Position numbers and translations under genes: made by a program
The notes under the pieces: generated by a model
The model's input: the letters and a program-made list of their open reading frames with translations, nothing else
Database searches by the model: none
What the model was told of the DNA's origin: nothing
In this document: piece after piece, positions 53,932 through 62,127 of the stretch
Layout: every line of letters begins with the position of its first letter
How positions within the stretch are numbered: position 1 is the first letter of the stretch
Assembly (NCBI GenBank): GCA_017527205.1
Contig: JAFXQK010000064.1
Coordinates: forward strand, 62,001 to 126,000
From: Lachnospiraceae bacterium
GTDB lineage: Bacteria > Bacillota > Clostridia > Lachnospirales > Lachnospiraceae
Direction: 5' to 3'
Length of the DNA stretch: 64,000 bases

Positions 53932-54441
53932 TTAATACTCCCTCTTTCTCTCCCACGCCCGAATGGATTCATTGATCTTTAAAATCAACGGATAAAACGC
54001 CAACGTCGCCACCAAGGTGATGACCATTTCGGGAAAAATCACGTGCAGGAAATAATACGGAAATTCCAGTTTCCCCCAAAGCAGGAACAAAAAGACATAG
54101 GACAAGAGTCCGTTCGTCAAATCACTGACTGTAATCAGTGCCAGTGGCAGCTTAATGTCCTCGGGATAAAACACCTGGGAAAACTTTCCGTTGAGAAAAC
54201 CGATATAGACGAAAAGCAGCGCGTGAAAGCCAACAATACCGCCAAAAAATATGTCATACAGCAAACCACAGATAAATCCCACGATCATTCCTGCGTTTTC
54301 GCCCTTCATAAACCCCTTGGAAGCCGTAATAATGATCAAAAGGTTCGGAAAGACGTGAAGCGGCAACGCGGCGGGAAAAACGGCGGTCTGCAATAAATAA
54401 ATAAGCAGAATCAGAATTCCGGTCGACAGAATGCTTAACAT
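53932..54441 (-). CDS. mreD: Rod shape-determining protein MreD
   Basis: 169 residues with about five membrane helices. Family features are the hydrophobic start with a PNLLIIITASKGFMKGENAGMIVGFICGLLYD segment near 32-63. It is part of the elongation complex with MreB, MreC, PBP2 and RodA. It is five bases after mreC. Confidence 0.92.
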   Translation of the reverse strand: MLSILSTGILILLIYLLQTAVFPAALPLHVFPNLLIIITASKGFMKGENAGMIVGFICGLLYDIFFGGIVGFHALLFVYIGFLNGKFSQVFYPEDIKLPLALITVSDLTNGLLSYVFLFLLWGKLEFPYYFLHVIFPEMVITLVATLAFYPLILKINESIRAWERKREY

Positions 54442-54445
54442 GGCC

Positions 54446-55318
54446 TTATTTCTCCTCTATGGTCTGCTTTTGATCCGTTATGACCAACACCTCAGATAAA
54501 TGTTCAAAATCCACTGCCGGAATCAAGGACCCGGATTTCGTCAGATTATTATTGTCATTGGAAACCGTCAGAACATACCCAATCAAAATTCCAGGCAAAA
54601 ACTTATCGCTGATGTCCGAGGTGACAATCTTATCCCCCGCCTGCACGGCTCCCTTAGAATCCACAAGCTTGGAAAAGTAAATCACGCCTTCATTCATGCC
54701 CTTAAGGCTTCCTGATACTATCAGATTGTCTTCCGTCGCAAGCGTCATGCCACTGACGTTTGCATTATCGGAAATAATGGCAGTCACCCTCGCCCAATTC
54801 GGCCCGACGCTGCTGATTCTTCCGACAAGGCCTCCTCCGGCGATGACGTTCATGTCCTCCTGAAGGCCCTGCTCCGTCCCCTTATCAATGATAAAGGCCG
54901 AATACCAGTTGCCAGAGTCCCTGGAAATGATTCTGGCACCCACCTTGTGATATTCCTCATACTGCTCATCCAGTTCAAATAACTGCCGAAGCTTATTCAG
55001 TTCATATTTGTCCTGCTGCAGCAAGGTATTTTCCTCCGTCAGGAGGGCAACCTGCTCCTTAAGGCTCTGATTTTCCTCCAGCAGGGTCTTTATTTGGGCA
55101 AGCTGATCCTTCCTGCCGGAAAGCCAGCTTCCCGCTTCTCCGATGCCCTTTTCAAAGGGGATCAGCACATAACCGACAATGCTTCCCAGCGGCTTATCCA
55201 AAAGATCCGTCGCAAAGGTAAACAGCATCAATACGGTACATAAAATTGTTAAAATAAAGAGGAGATATTTACTCGGCAGAGTAAATTTCTCCCCCTTCCG
55301 TTTTACAATTGGGCTCAT
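54446..55318 (-). CDS. mreC: Rod shape-determining protein MreC
   Basis: 290 residues. A cytoplasmic tail, a membrane helix (YLLFILTILCTVLMLFTFA), a coiled coil (about 70-115, leucine heptads) and a beta-sandwich domain with VGARIISRDSGNWYSAFIIDKG and GLVGRISSVGPNWARVTAIISD. It links MreB to PBP2 outside the cell. Its start overlaps the mreB stop by four bases. Confidence 0.94.
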   Translation of the reverse strand: MSPIVKRKGEKFTLPSKYLLFILTILCTVLMLFTFATDLLDKPLGSIVGYVLIPFEKGIGEAGSWLSGRKDQLAQIKTLLEENQSLKEQVALLTEENTLLQQDKYELNKLRQLFELDEQYEEYHKVGARIISRDSGNWYSAFIIDKGTEQGLQEDMNVIAGGGLVGRISSVGPNWARVTAIISDNANVSGMTLATEDNLIVSGSLKGMNEGVIYFSKLVDSKGAVQAGDKIVTSDISDKFLPGILIGYVLTVSNDNNNLTKSGSLIPAVDFEHLSEVLVITDQKQTIEEK

Positions 55319-56325
55319 CTACTCATCCCTTCGATTGCATATGCTACCGTTTTGTAATTGTCTTCCCTGATGATCTTTGCCAGTCCCAGCGCAACACTTG
55401 CAACAGGCTCTTCTGCCTGATTTACCTTTAGGCCCGTGCCGCTTCCTAGTCTTTCTGCGAGATGATTTACCTGCGAAGCTCCGCCCGACAGATAAATGCC
55501 TTTGCGGAAGATGTCAGCCGCAAGCTCTGGCGGCGTTCTTTCAAGAATGACCTTAACATTGTCAACGATAGTATTAAAGTGTTCCTCCAAGGAATCCACG
55601 ACAAGCTTCGTCGGGATGGTACGCTCTACGGGAAGTCCCGTGACAATGTCACGTCCGTAGACAACCGCTCCCTCTTCCTTTTCCTCTAAATTTTTCAGAT
55701 TGATTTTGATATTCTCGGCTGTTTTTCCACCGATGATTAAGGAAAACTCCTTGCGAACGGCAGCTCTGATGGACTCATCAAACTTTGCGCCTCCGACCTT
55801 GATCAAACGGCTAAGGACAATGCCTCCTAAAGACAAAATGGAAATCTCCGTCGTCTCATATCCAACGTTTACGATAATCACGCCCTGAGAATTCTTCACG
55901 TCCACGTCCTGTCCGAGGGCATCTGCAACGGCCTTTTCCACGACCATGATCTTCTTTGCCTTGACGCCGGCATCCTTAACCAGATCATAAAAAGCCCTCT
56001 TTTCAACCTCCGTAACGTCCGTCGGCACGGCAACGTAAAAGTCTGCCGGTTTTACATACCCCTTCTGCAAATCACCGATAAAATACTTTACCAGCGTCTC
56101 CATGTTTTTAATGTCTGCAATGACACCATTTGACAGCGGATAAGAAATCTGTATGTTGCTCGGTGCTTTTTCATACATTTCAAACGCAGAATTACCATAT
56201 GCAAACAGCGTATTTTTATTTTCGACGGCAATCATGTTTTTTTCAATGACTACCTTGTCCTCATTTCGGTCATAAATTTTTATGTTATTCGTCCCAAGAT
56301 CAATTCCAAATGCGTTGAAAGCCAA
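55315..56325 (-). CDS. mreB: MreB family actin-like protein with altered phosphate-2 loop
   Basis: 336 residues, usual MreB length. The phosphate-1 loop GIDLGTNNIKIY (7-18) is normal for the family, as are YPLSNGVIADIKNMETLVKYFI and LSLGGIVLSRLIKVGGAKFDESI. The phosphate-2 loop reads VNVGYETTE in place of VDIGGGTTE, losing the Asp and two glycines. The late LSGGASQVNHLAERL is also a variant of TGGGALL. It heads the mreBCD-mrdA-min-rodA operon, so it is the elongasome MreB or a replacement for it. Confidence 0.9.
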   Translation of the reverse strand: MAFNAFGIDLGTNNIKIYDRNEDKVVIEKNMIAVENKNTLFAYGNSAFEMYEKAPSNIQISYPLSNGVIADIKNMETLVKYFIGDLQKGYVKPADFYVAVPTDVTEVEKRAFYDLVKDAGVKAKKIMVVEKAVADALGQDVDVKNSQGVIIVNVGYETTEISILSLGGIVLSRLIKVGGAKFDESIRAAVRKEFSLIIGGKTAENIKINLKNLEEKEEGAVVYGRDIVTGLPVERTIPTKLVVDSLEEHFNTIVDNVKVILERTPPELAADIFRKGIYLSGGASQVNHLAERLGSGTGLKVNQAEEPVASVALGLAKIIREDNYKTVAYAIEGMSR

Positions 56326-56380
56326 TGTTCCTTAAGCTCCTTTCTAAAAATCTTCGCAATAAAGCTCTATGTAATACCAG

Positions 56381-57088
56381 TTACGTAACACTAAGTCCAA
56401 GCTTACCATTTTCACGAAAGCTATAATAAACGTTGTCTCCAATAATGACGTGATCCAGCAGCGGAATTCCGAGTTCCATGCCCATTCTCGCAATTCTGGC
56501 CGTAATTTCCAGGTCAATGCTTCCCGGACTCGGATCACCACTGGGATGATTATGGAGTAAAATAATATTGACGGCCTCCGCCTTCAGAGCCGTAAGAAAA
56601 ATATCTCTTGGGCTGGTAACGGAAATGTTTACGCTTCCCTCAGAAAGCTTCCGTTCCTCTAAAATCAGACCCTTCGTATCAAGGCAAAGCAAATAGACAC
56701 ATTCCGTCTTACGGTGTCGAAGCTTTTCCATGTAATACCTTGCAATGGTTTCAGGCTCCTTGACGTTTAAGCCATTTTTTGCAACTGCTCTCGAGATTCT
56801 GATTGCAAGCTCCGTGATGCTCTTTAGCTTGACTGCCTTGACCTCGCCAATCCCCTTGACCCGTTCCAATTCCTCCAGGCTCAAGTCATGCAGTCCCAAA
56901 AGGCCCGTCCTTGGATATTTCCCCAGGGCAAGGACTTCCTTTGCCAGCTCCAATGCAGGCTTTTCCCTCGTCCCAGTGCGCAAAATAATTGCAAGGAGCT
57001 CTCCCTCCGTCAGATTCTCCGGTCCAAACCGCAGAAACTTTTCGTAAGGCATTTCCTGCTGCGCCACTTGATTCTGTTTTTGTTTCAT
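56381..57088 (-). CDS. radC: RadC family JAB-domain protein
   Basis: 235 residues. N-terminal helix-hairpin-helix (LEELERVKGIGEVKAVKLKS near 70-90) and a C-terminal JAMM metalloprotease fold with ILLHNHPSGDPSPGSIDLEITARI, the H-x-H-x10-D metal site. Despite the name, no DNA-repair role is established. ATG 57088 follows AAAGGGG. It sits just upstream of mreB, its common place in Firmicutes and Proteobacteria. Confidence 0.95.
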   Translation of the reverse strand: MKQKQNQVAQQEMPYEKFLRFGPENLTEGELLAIILRTGTREKPALELAKEVLALGKYPRTGLLGLHDLSLEELERVKGIGEVKAVKLKSITELAIRISRAVAKNGLNVKEPETIARYYMEKLRHRKTECVYLLCLDTKGLILEERKLSEGSVNISVTSPRDIFLTALKAEAVNIILLHNHPSGDPSPGSIDLEITARIARMGMELGIPLLDHVIIGDNVYYSFRENGKLGLSVT

Positions 57089-57257
57089 TCGACCCCTTTC
57101 CCCTTCTGACCCCTTGGGCTGAATCGAACAAAACCCCGCGTTCCATCATTTCATGCTTCCAATGTTCCCACACTTCTATATGGTATCACAAATTAAAACA
57201 GAAGTATACAAATTTTATCTTCTTTTTTTCGCGAAAGTTCGACGTTTGCTTTTTTGT

Positions 57258-58541
57258 CTATAATACAACCAATCCTTTTGCCTTAAGGCTCTGTAAGGAT
57301 CGCAAAATGCCATATTTCGCGTGCGGCCAGGTAAGTCCGCCCTGAAAATATACGGCATACGGCTCCTTGATGGGGCCATCTGCGGAAAGCTCAATGGAAG
57401 ATCCGGAAACAAAGGCTCCCGCCGCCATAATGACCTTGGCATCATACCCAGGCATGTCCCATGGTTCGGGCGTTACGTGACTGTCTACGGGTGCAGCTGC
57501 CTGAATGCCCTCGCAGAAGGCAATGACACCCTCTGGCTTTCCAAAGGTGACGGCCTGAATAATGTCATGTCTGCTCTCCGTGCCATTGGGAATTACGGGG
57601 AATCCAAGTCTCTCATAGATATTAGCGGCAAAAATAGCCGCCTTCAGGGCAGATGCCGTCACGGTCGGTGCCAGGAAAAAGCCTTGATAGAACTGAGGCA
57701 AAATTCCCAGGGAGGCGCCAACCTCCTTTCCAAGACCAGGGCTGGTCAAGCGATACGCCGCATTCTCCACGCATTCCTTCCTTCCGGCGATATATCCGCC
57801 GATAGGTGCCAAGCCGCCGCCTGGATTCTTAATTAAAGATCCTACGATCATGTCTGCTCCAACGTCAGAGGGTTCCTTCGTTTCCACAAACTCACCATAG
57901 CAATTATCTACCATGCAAATGACTTCCGGCTTAATCGATTTAACGAAGGAAATGAGTTGTCCAATTCGGTCAACCGACAACGTAGGCCTTGTCTGATAGC
58001 CCTTTGAGCGCTGAATGGTAACCAATCTTGTCTTTTCATTGATAGCCTTTCGAATGTTTTCATAGTCAAACGCTCCATCTGGAAGTAAATCCACTTGACG
58101 ATAGCTAACGCCATATTCTGCAAGGCTTCCCTTCGAAGGGCGAATGCCTATCACTTCCTCCAGCGTATCGTATGGTTTTCCTACCGGTGAGAGTAATTCA
58201 TCCCCAGGCCTAAGATTGCTCATGAGTGCCAGCGCCAGCGCATGTGTACCACAGGTGATCTGTGGGCGAACCAGCGCATCCTCTGTGTGAAAGGTATCCG
58301 CATATACTGCTTCTAGCGTATCCCTTCCCAAGTCATTATAGCCATAGCCCGTTGTCCCTAACAGGCAGGCCTCACTGACCGTATTTTTCTGCATTGCGCC
58401 AAGCACCTTTAGCTGATTGATCTCAGCCACCTGATCAATTTCATCAAATCGTGGCTTTAATTCCGTAAGGATTTTTGCGCCAAAATCATAAACCTCTTCT
58501 GAAATTCCCATGGACATAAATGCGTCCTTTGTCGTCAACAT
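57258..58541 (-). CDS. Methionine gamma-lyase family PLP enzyme (YnbB / aluminium resistance type)
   Basis: 427 residues. A fold-type I PLP enzyme: ITCGTHALALALMSNLRPGDELL binds cofactor phosphate, VDNCYGEFVETKEP holds the ring Asp, and GSLIKNPGGGLAPIGGY carries the Schiff-base Lys. It matches the YnbB family, found near miaA in Bacillus as here. The actual reaction is not established. ATG 58541 follows TGAGGAAAAG. A longer in-frame start at 58679 would translate through repeat element C and is rejected. Confidence 0.88.
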   Translation of the reverse strand: MLTTKDAFMSMGISEEVYDFGAKILTELKPRFDEIDQVAEINQLKVLGAMQKNTVSEACLLGTTGYGYNDLGRDTLEAVYADTFHTEDALVRPQITCGTHALALALMSNLRPGDELLSPVGKPYDTLEEVIGIRPSKGSLAEYGVSYRQVDLLPDGAFDYENIRKAINEKTRLVTIQRSKGYQTRPTLSVDRIGQLISFVKSIKPEVICMVDNCYGEFVETKEPSDVGADMIVGSLIKNPGGGLAPIGGYIAGRKECVENAAYRLTSPGLGKEVGASLGILPQFYQGFFLAPTVTASALKAAIFAANIYERLGFPVIPNGTESRHDIIQAVTFGKPEGVIAFCEGIQAAAPVDSHVTPEPWDMPGYDAKVIMAAGAFVSGSSIELSADGPIKEPYAVYFQGGLTWPHAKYGILRSLQSLKAKGLVVL

Positions 58542-58572
58542 ACTTTTCCTCAACTTTCCAAGGATTGGCCGA

Positions 58573-58645
58573 CCTCGGGGCAAGGCTTGGAGGATCTTTC
58601 CACTAACCATGAAACCTGGAAAGATCCTCCAAGCCCTCCCCGAGG
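58573..58645. repeat. Palindromic intergenic element C (CTCGGGG family)
   Basis: A 73-bp palindrome in the leader of the YnbB-like gene. Arms: CCTCGGGG (58573-58580) with CCCCGAGG (58638-58645), and GGCTTGGAGGATCTTTCCA (58584-58602) with its exact complement (58617-58635). Total stem is about 27 bp with a one-base offset. On the minus strand its loop includes AGGTTTCATGG, shared in part with element D. The rest of the 304-bp gap to miaA shows no gene and no clear promoter. Confidence 0.82.
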
Positions 58646-58845
58646 GGTATGGAATCCTTTTGTATCTATTATTCTCCATTGTATTTCCATGAAGTTTTAC
58701 TTGTTGTTCCGTCCTGTTTGCCTAGATTAAACTTTTCATTCTCAGACAAACCTTTTTCGCATCTATTGTTTGCCCATATTTCAATTTGGCCTTCTGGCAA
58801 GCAAAATATATTTTGGTTAAACCTTCGGTGAAGATTTTGGTATCA

Positions 58846-59826
58846 TCAACAAATATGCAGATTTTTTAGCGTGATAAGCATCGCGTTTCGTAATTTAGCA
58901 TCATCATAGTCGTAGTCGTATTTATTAAGCCAAATGACGTCTTGTTCGCGGCGGAACCAGGTAAGCTGGCGCTTTGCAAAATGACGGGTACTGAGCTTGA
59001 TTTGGGCAATGGCCTCATCCAAAGTACACTCACCAGAAAGATAATCCAAAATCTCTTTATAACCAAGTCCTTGCATGGATGTCATGTTTCTGGTACAGCC
59101 TAGTTCCTTAAGGTGCTTTACCTCATCTACAAGGCCTGCCTTGATCATTTCATCCACGCGCTCCTCAATTCTCGCATAGAGTCTCTCTCGAAGGTCATTT
59201 AGCACAAAATAAGCACTGTTATAAGCACGGTTCCTCTGACGCTCCGTCTCATTATGCGCCGAGATCGGCGAGCCCGTTAAATGATAATATTCCAAGGCCC
59301 GAATCGTGCGTTTGACGTTGTTTGCATGGATGGCCTCTGCAGAAGCCGGATCTACAGCCTTTAACATGTCATGCAAGGCCTTTGGCCCCTCCGTCCTCGC
59401 CTTTTCCTCCAAAAGTCTGCGATACTCCGCATCCTCCTCATTTTCCGTGAATTGAATGTCACGAAGCAGTGCCTGAACATAGAATCCAGTTCCTCCGACC
59501 ACAATGGGAATGTGTCCTCTCTCATAAATTCCCTGCAGTGCTTCCTTGCAGAGAGTCTGAAAGATCACGACGTTGAATTCCTCCCAAGGCTTCAACACAT
59601 TGATTAAGTGATGCCTCACGCCCTGCATTTCCTCCGGCATAATCTTCGCCGATCCAATGTCCATGTACTCATATACCTGCATGGAATCCGCCGAAATAAT
59701 TTCCCCATCAATTGCCTTCGCCAGTTCAATGGAAAGCTTCGTTTTTCCAACACCCGTTGGGCCTGAAAGAACAACCATGGGAGGCAAACTCATTCCATCA
59801 TTCAGCTTAGTATTCATCTCTCCCAT
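58846..59826 (-). CDS. miaA: tRNA dimethylallyltransferase
   Basis: 326 residues. Adds a dimethylallyl group to A37 of tRNAs reading UNN codons. P-loop LSGPTGVGKTKLSIELAK near 21, DSMQVYEYMDIGSAK, and GGTGFYVQALL near 108 are typical. The start is ATG 59826 with AAAGGAGGG upstream; the longer frame to 59886 has no ribosome site and would run through element D. It follows mutL, as in many Firmicutes. Confidence 0.95.
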   Translation of the reverse strand: MGEMNTKLNDGMSLPPMVVLSGPTGVGKTKLSIELAKAIDGEIISADSMQVYEYMDIGSAKIMPEEMQGVRHHLINVLKPWEEFNVVIFQTLCKEALQGIYERGHIPIVVGGTGFYVQALLRDIQFTENEEDAEYRRLLEEKARTEGPKALHDMLKAVDPASAEAIHANNVKRTIRALEYYHLTGSPISAHNETERQRNRAYNSAYFVLNDLRERLYARIEERVDEMIKAGLVDEVKHLKELGCTRNMTSMQGLGYKEILDYLSGECTLDEAIAQIKLSTRHFAKRQLTWFRREQDVIWLNKYDYDYDDAKLRNAMLITLKNLHIC

Positions 59827-59888
59827 ACCCGTCCCTCCTTTCATACTTGCCCTCTTACAAAGCGAATTGTATTTTCTTTTTATCATAA

Positions 59889-59921
59889 CCTCGAGGGGAA
59901 GGTTTCATCCCCGAGTTTTTT
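59889..59921 (+). repeat. Short palindromic element D / antisense terminator-like hairpin
   Basis: CCTCGAGGGGA (59889-59899), loop GGTTTC region, TCCCCGAG (59908-59915), then TTTTTT (59916-59921). One bulged A breaks the stem. On the plus strand this is an ideal rho-independent terminator, but mutL and miaA are both on the minus strand, and the T run overlaps the mutL stop codon. End arms and the AGGTTTCAT loop match element C. Confidence 0.75.
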
Positions 59922-62049
59922 ATACAATTCGCTTAAACTTCTTTTCCATCTCGTACTTAGAAATCGTGATAATGGTCGGCCTGCCATGTGGACAGTTATA
60001 GGGATTATCCAGCGTAAGAAGCTCCTCAATCAGTTCATCCGCCTCCTCGCGGCTTAGTCGATTGTTTCCCTTAACGGCAGCCTTACATGACATCGTTGCA
60101 ATTTTCTCCTCAACAAGCCTCGGATTTTGCCTGCTGACGCCTGCCTCTAATTCATCCAAAACAGATAAGAACAATTCCCTCTCACCGCAACCGTAAAGAT
60201 CCACGGGAACGCTTCGAAGAGCATATTCATTGCCTCCAAATTCCTCGATCTCAAAGCCCATGCGCTCAAAAATTTCACGACACTCTCGAAGAATGACCTC
60301 TTCTTGTCCTGTCAAACTGACAATCACAGGCGGGAACAAAACCTGCGACAGCATTTCCTTCTCACGATACCGCTTCATAAACCTCTCATACTTTACCTTT
60401 TCATGGGCGGCATGCTGATCCAAAATGCAAAGCTTGTCCTGATACTGAAACATCCAATAGGTGTCAAATACCTGACCAATGATTTGATACTGCGATTTAT
60501 TGCTTTTAGTTAAAATTCTTTCTTCAAACAAATCCAGCTGCTTCGGCTTTTCTGCGATAATGCCATTCTCCGCTTCCTTCTCCGGCTTCTCTGCGATAAT
60601 GCCTTTCTCCGCTTCCTGCTCCGGCTTCTCTGCGATAACGTCATTCTCCGCTTCCTGCTTCGGACTTTCTGCCATGTTCCTGGCAAGCGCCGTCTCTATT
60701 AAGACTTCGAATGGCTCCTCAGCCTCTTTTTTCACGCTGTCGCTTGCTGGCTCTTCAGGGATCTCAGAGGTCTCCGTAAAAAAGTCATCTGCCTTTGCTT
60801 TCGCAGTCTCTTTTGGTTGATTTACCAATGCTTCCGACGGTTTTGAGATCGCTCTGACCCGCTCCCAGACCGGGCTATTTTGAAAGCCTTCCTGCCTTTG
60901 CACGTCCGCTCGATATACCGTCTCCTCACGAACGTAGTTTTCCAGCTTTCTATTATGCTCAAAGGGCTCAGCAACGCGTATCTTTGCCATTTCCTCGCGA
61001 TGTTTTTTCTCCTCCCGCTGAATCTCCTTCTCGCTGATTAAGCGATCCTGTGGGATCATTTCCCTTTGCACCAAGGTATTCTTTACTGCCTTGGCAACAA
61101 AATCCGTCACCTCAAAATTATCCGAAAACCTTACGTCCATCTTCGTCGGGTGTACGTTGACGTCAACTCTTTCCGCCTCCATGGCAAAATGAAGCACACA
61201 GAACGGAAATTTATGCTGCATTAAATATTCTTTATAGCCTTCTTCAATGGCCTTTGCGATAATTCCGCTGCGAACAAAGCGGCCATTGACAAAATAGGTC
61301 TCAAAATTTCGGTTTGACCTGACAAGAATAGGCTTTCCAAGATAGCCATCCACCAAAAGTCCTTGCTCCCGATACTGAATGGGAACCAAGGAATTCGCAA
61401 TTTCCCTGCCATAAATCCGATAAATGACCTCCTTGAGATCTCCGTTACCTGAGGTGTGAAATCTCGTCTGCCCGCCTAAAATAAATTGAAAGGAGACATC
61501 CGGGCGCGACAAGGCCATGCGCTCCATCAGATCCGTTACGTATCCTCCCTCGGTCGGCGGCTGCTTTAGGAATTTCTTTCTCACGGGCACGTTGAAAAAC
61601 AAATTCCGCATGACAAAGGTGGTTCCGTCAGGTGCCCCAATCTCCTGAAGCTCCCCCGGGATGCCTCCCTCAATGCAAAAGCGAACTCCCGTTAGGGTTT
61701 CGGAGGTCTTCGTAATCAGCTCCACCTGCGCCACGGCAGCTATGCTGGAGAGCGCTTCACCGCGGAATCCAAGACTATGAATTTTAGACAAATCCTCCGC
61801 CTTTGAAATCTTGCTGGTTGCATGCCGCAAAAAAGCTTTTTCAACCTGTCCCTTTTCCATGCCGGAGCCATTGTCCGTCACGCGAATCATGCTAATTCCG
61901 CCATCCTTAATCTCAACGGTGATGGCATTCGCGCCCGCATCCAAAGCATTTTCCACCAGCTCCTTCACGACACTGGATGGTCTCTCCACAACTTCGCCAG
62001 CCGCTATCTTATCAATCGTCTCCGAATCCAACACATGTATCTCAGCCAT
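59920..62049 (-). CDS. mutL: DNA mismatch repair protein MutL (with endonuclease motif)
   Basis: 709 residues. N-terminal GHKL ATPase: VVKELVENALDAGA near 27-40, DNGSGM near 60 and RGEALSSIAAVA near 96. The long linker (about 345-510) contains a 13-residue triple repeat. The C-terminal dimerisation domain has DQHAAHEKVKYE (DQHA-x2-E-x4-E), the metal-dependent nicking motif, with CKAAVKG and CPHGRPT completing the site, as in organisms without MutH. ATG 62049. It lies directly after mutS. Confidence 0.96.
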   Translation of the reverse strand: MAEIHVLDSETIDKIAAGEVVERPSSVVKELVENALDAGANAITVEIKDGGISMIRVTDNGSGMEKGQVEKAFLRHATSKISKAEDLSKIHSLGFRGEALSSIAAVAQVELITKTSETLTGVRFCIEGGIPGELQEIGAPDGTTFVMRNLFFNVPVRKKFLKQPPTEGGYVTDLMERMALSRPDVSFQFILGGQTRFHTSGNGDLKEVIYRIYGREIANSLVPIQYREQGLLVDGYLGKPILVRSNRNFETYFVNGRFVRSGIIAKAIEEGYKEYLMQHKFPFCVLHFAMEAERVDVNVHPTKMDVRFSDNFEVTDFVAKAVKNTLVQREMIPQDRLISEKEIQREEKKHREEMAKIRVAEPFEHNRKLENYVREETVYRADVQRQEGFQNSPVWERVRAISKPSEALVNQPKETAKAKADDFFTETSEIPEEPASDSVKKEAEEPFEVLIETALARNMAESPKQEAENDVIAEKPEQEAEKGIIAEKPEKEAENGIIAEKPKQLDLFEERILTKSNKSQYQIIGQVFDTYWMFQYQDKLCILDQHAAHEKVKYERFMKRYREKEMLSQVLFPPVIVSLTGQEEVILRECREIFERMGFEIEEFGGNEYALRSVPVDLYGCGERELFLSVLDELEAGVSRQNPRLVEEKIATMSCKAAVKGNNRLSREEADELIEELLTLDNPYNCPHGRPTIITISKYEMEKKFKRIV
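60546..60662 (-). repeat. 39-bp tandem repeat, three copies, inside mutL
   Basis: TCTGCGATAA recurs at 60551, 60590 and 60629, a strict 39-bp period. It encodes three in-frame copies of a 13-residue unit of the form xEAExxxIAEKPx in the disordered linker. Copies differ at a few bases. Confidence 0.9.
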
Positions 62050-62127
62050 GTTCGGTTCTCCTTATATAAACTACTTTGCGATACCCTGCTCTATTTCTCC
62101 CATGAATCGTTTTCCAGAGCTTTTAGG

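Noticed and set aside
58649..58831. 60-codon plus-strand frame in the gap between the YnbB-like gene and miaA
   Set aside because: No ribosome site or recognisable domain; composition matches non-coding A/T-rich sequence.
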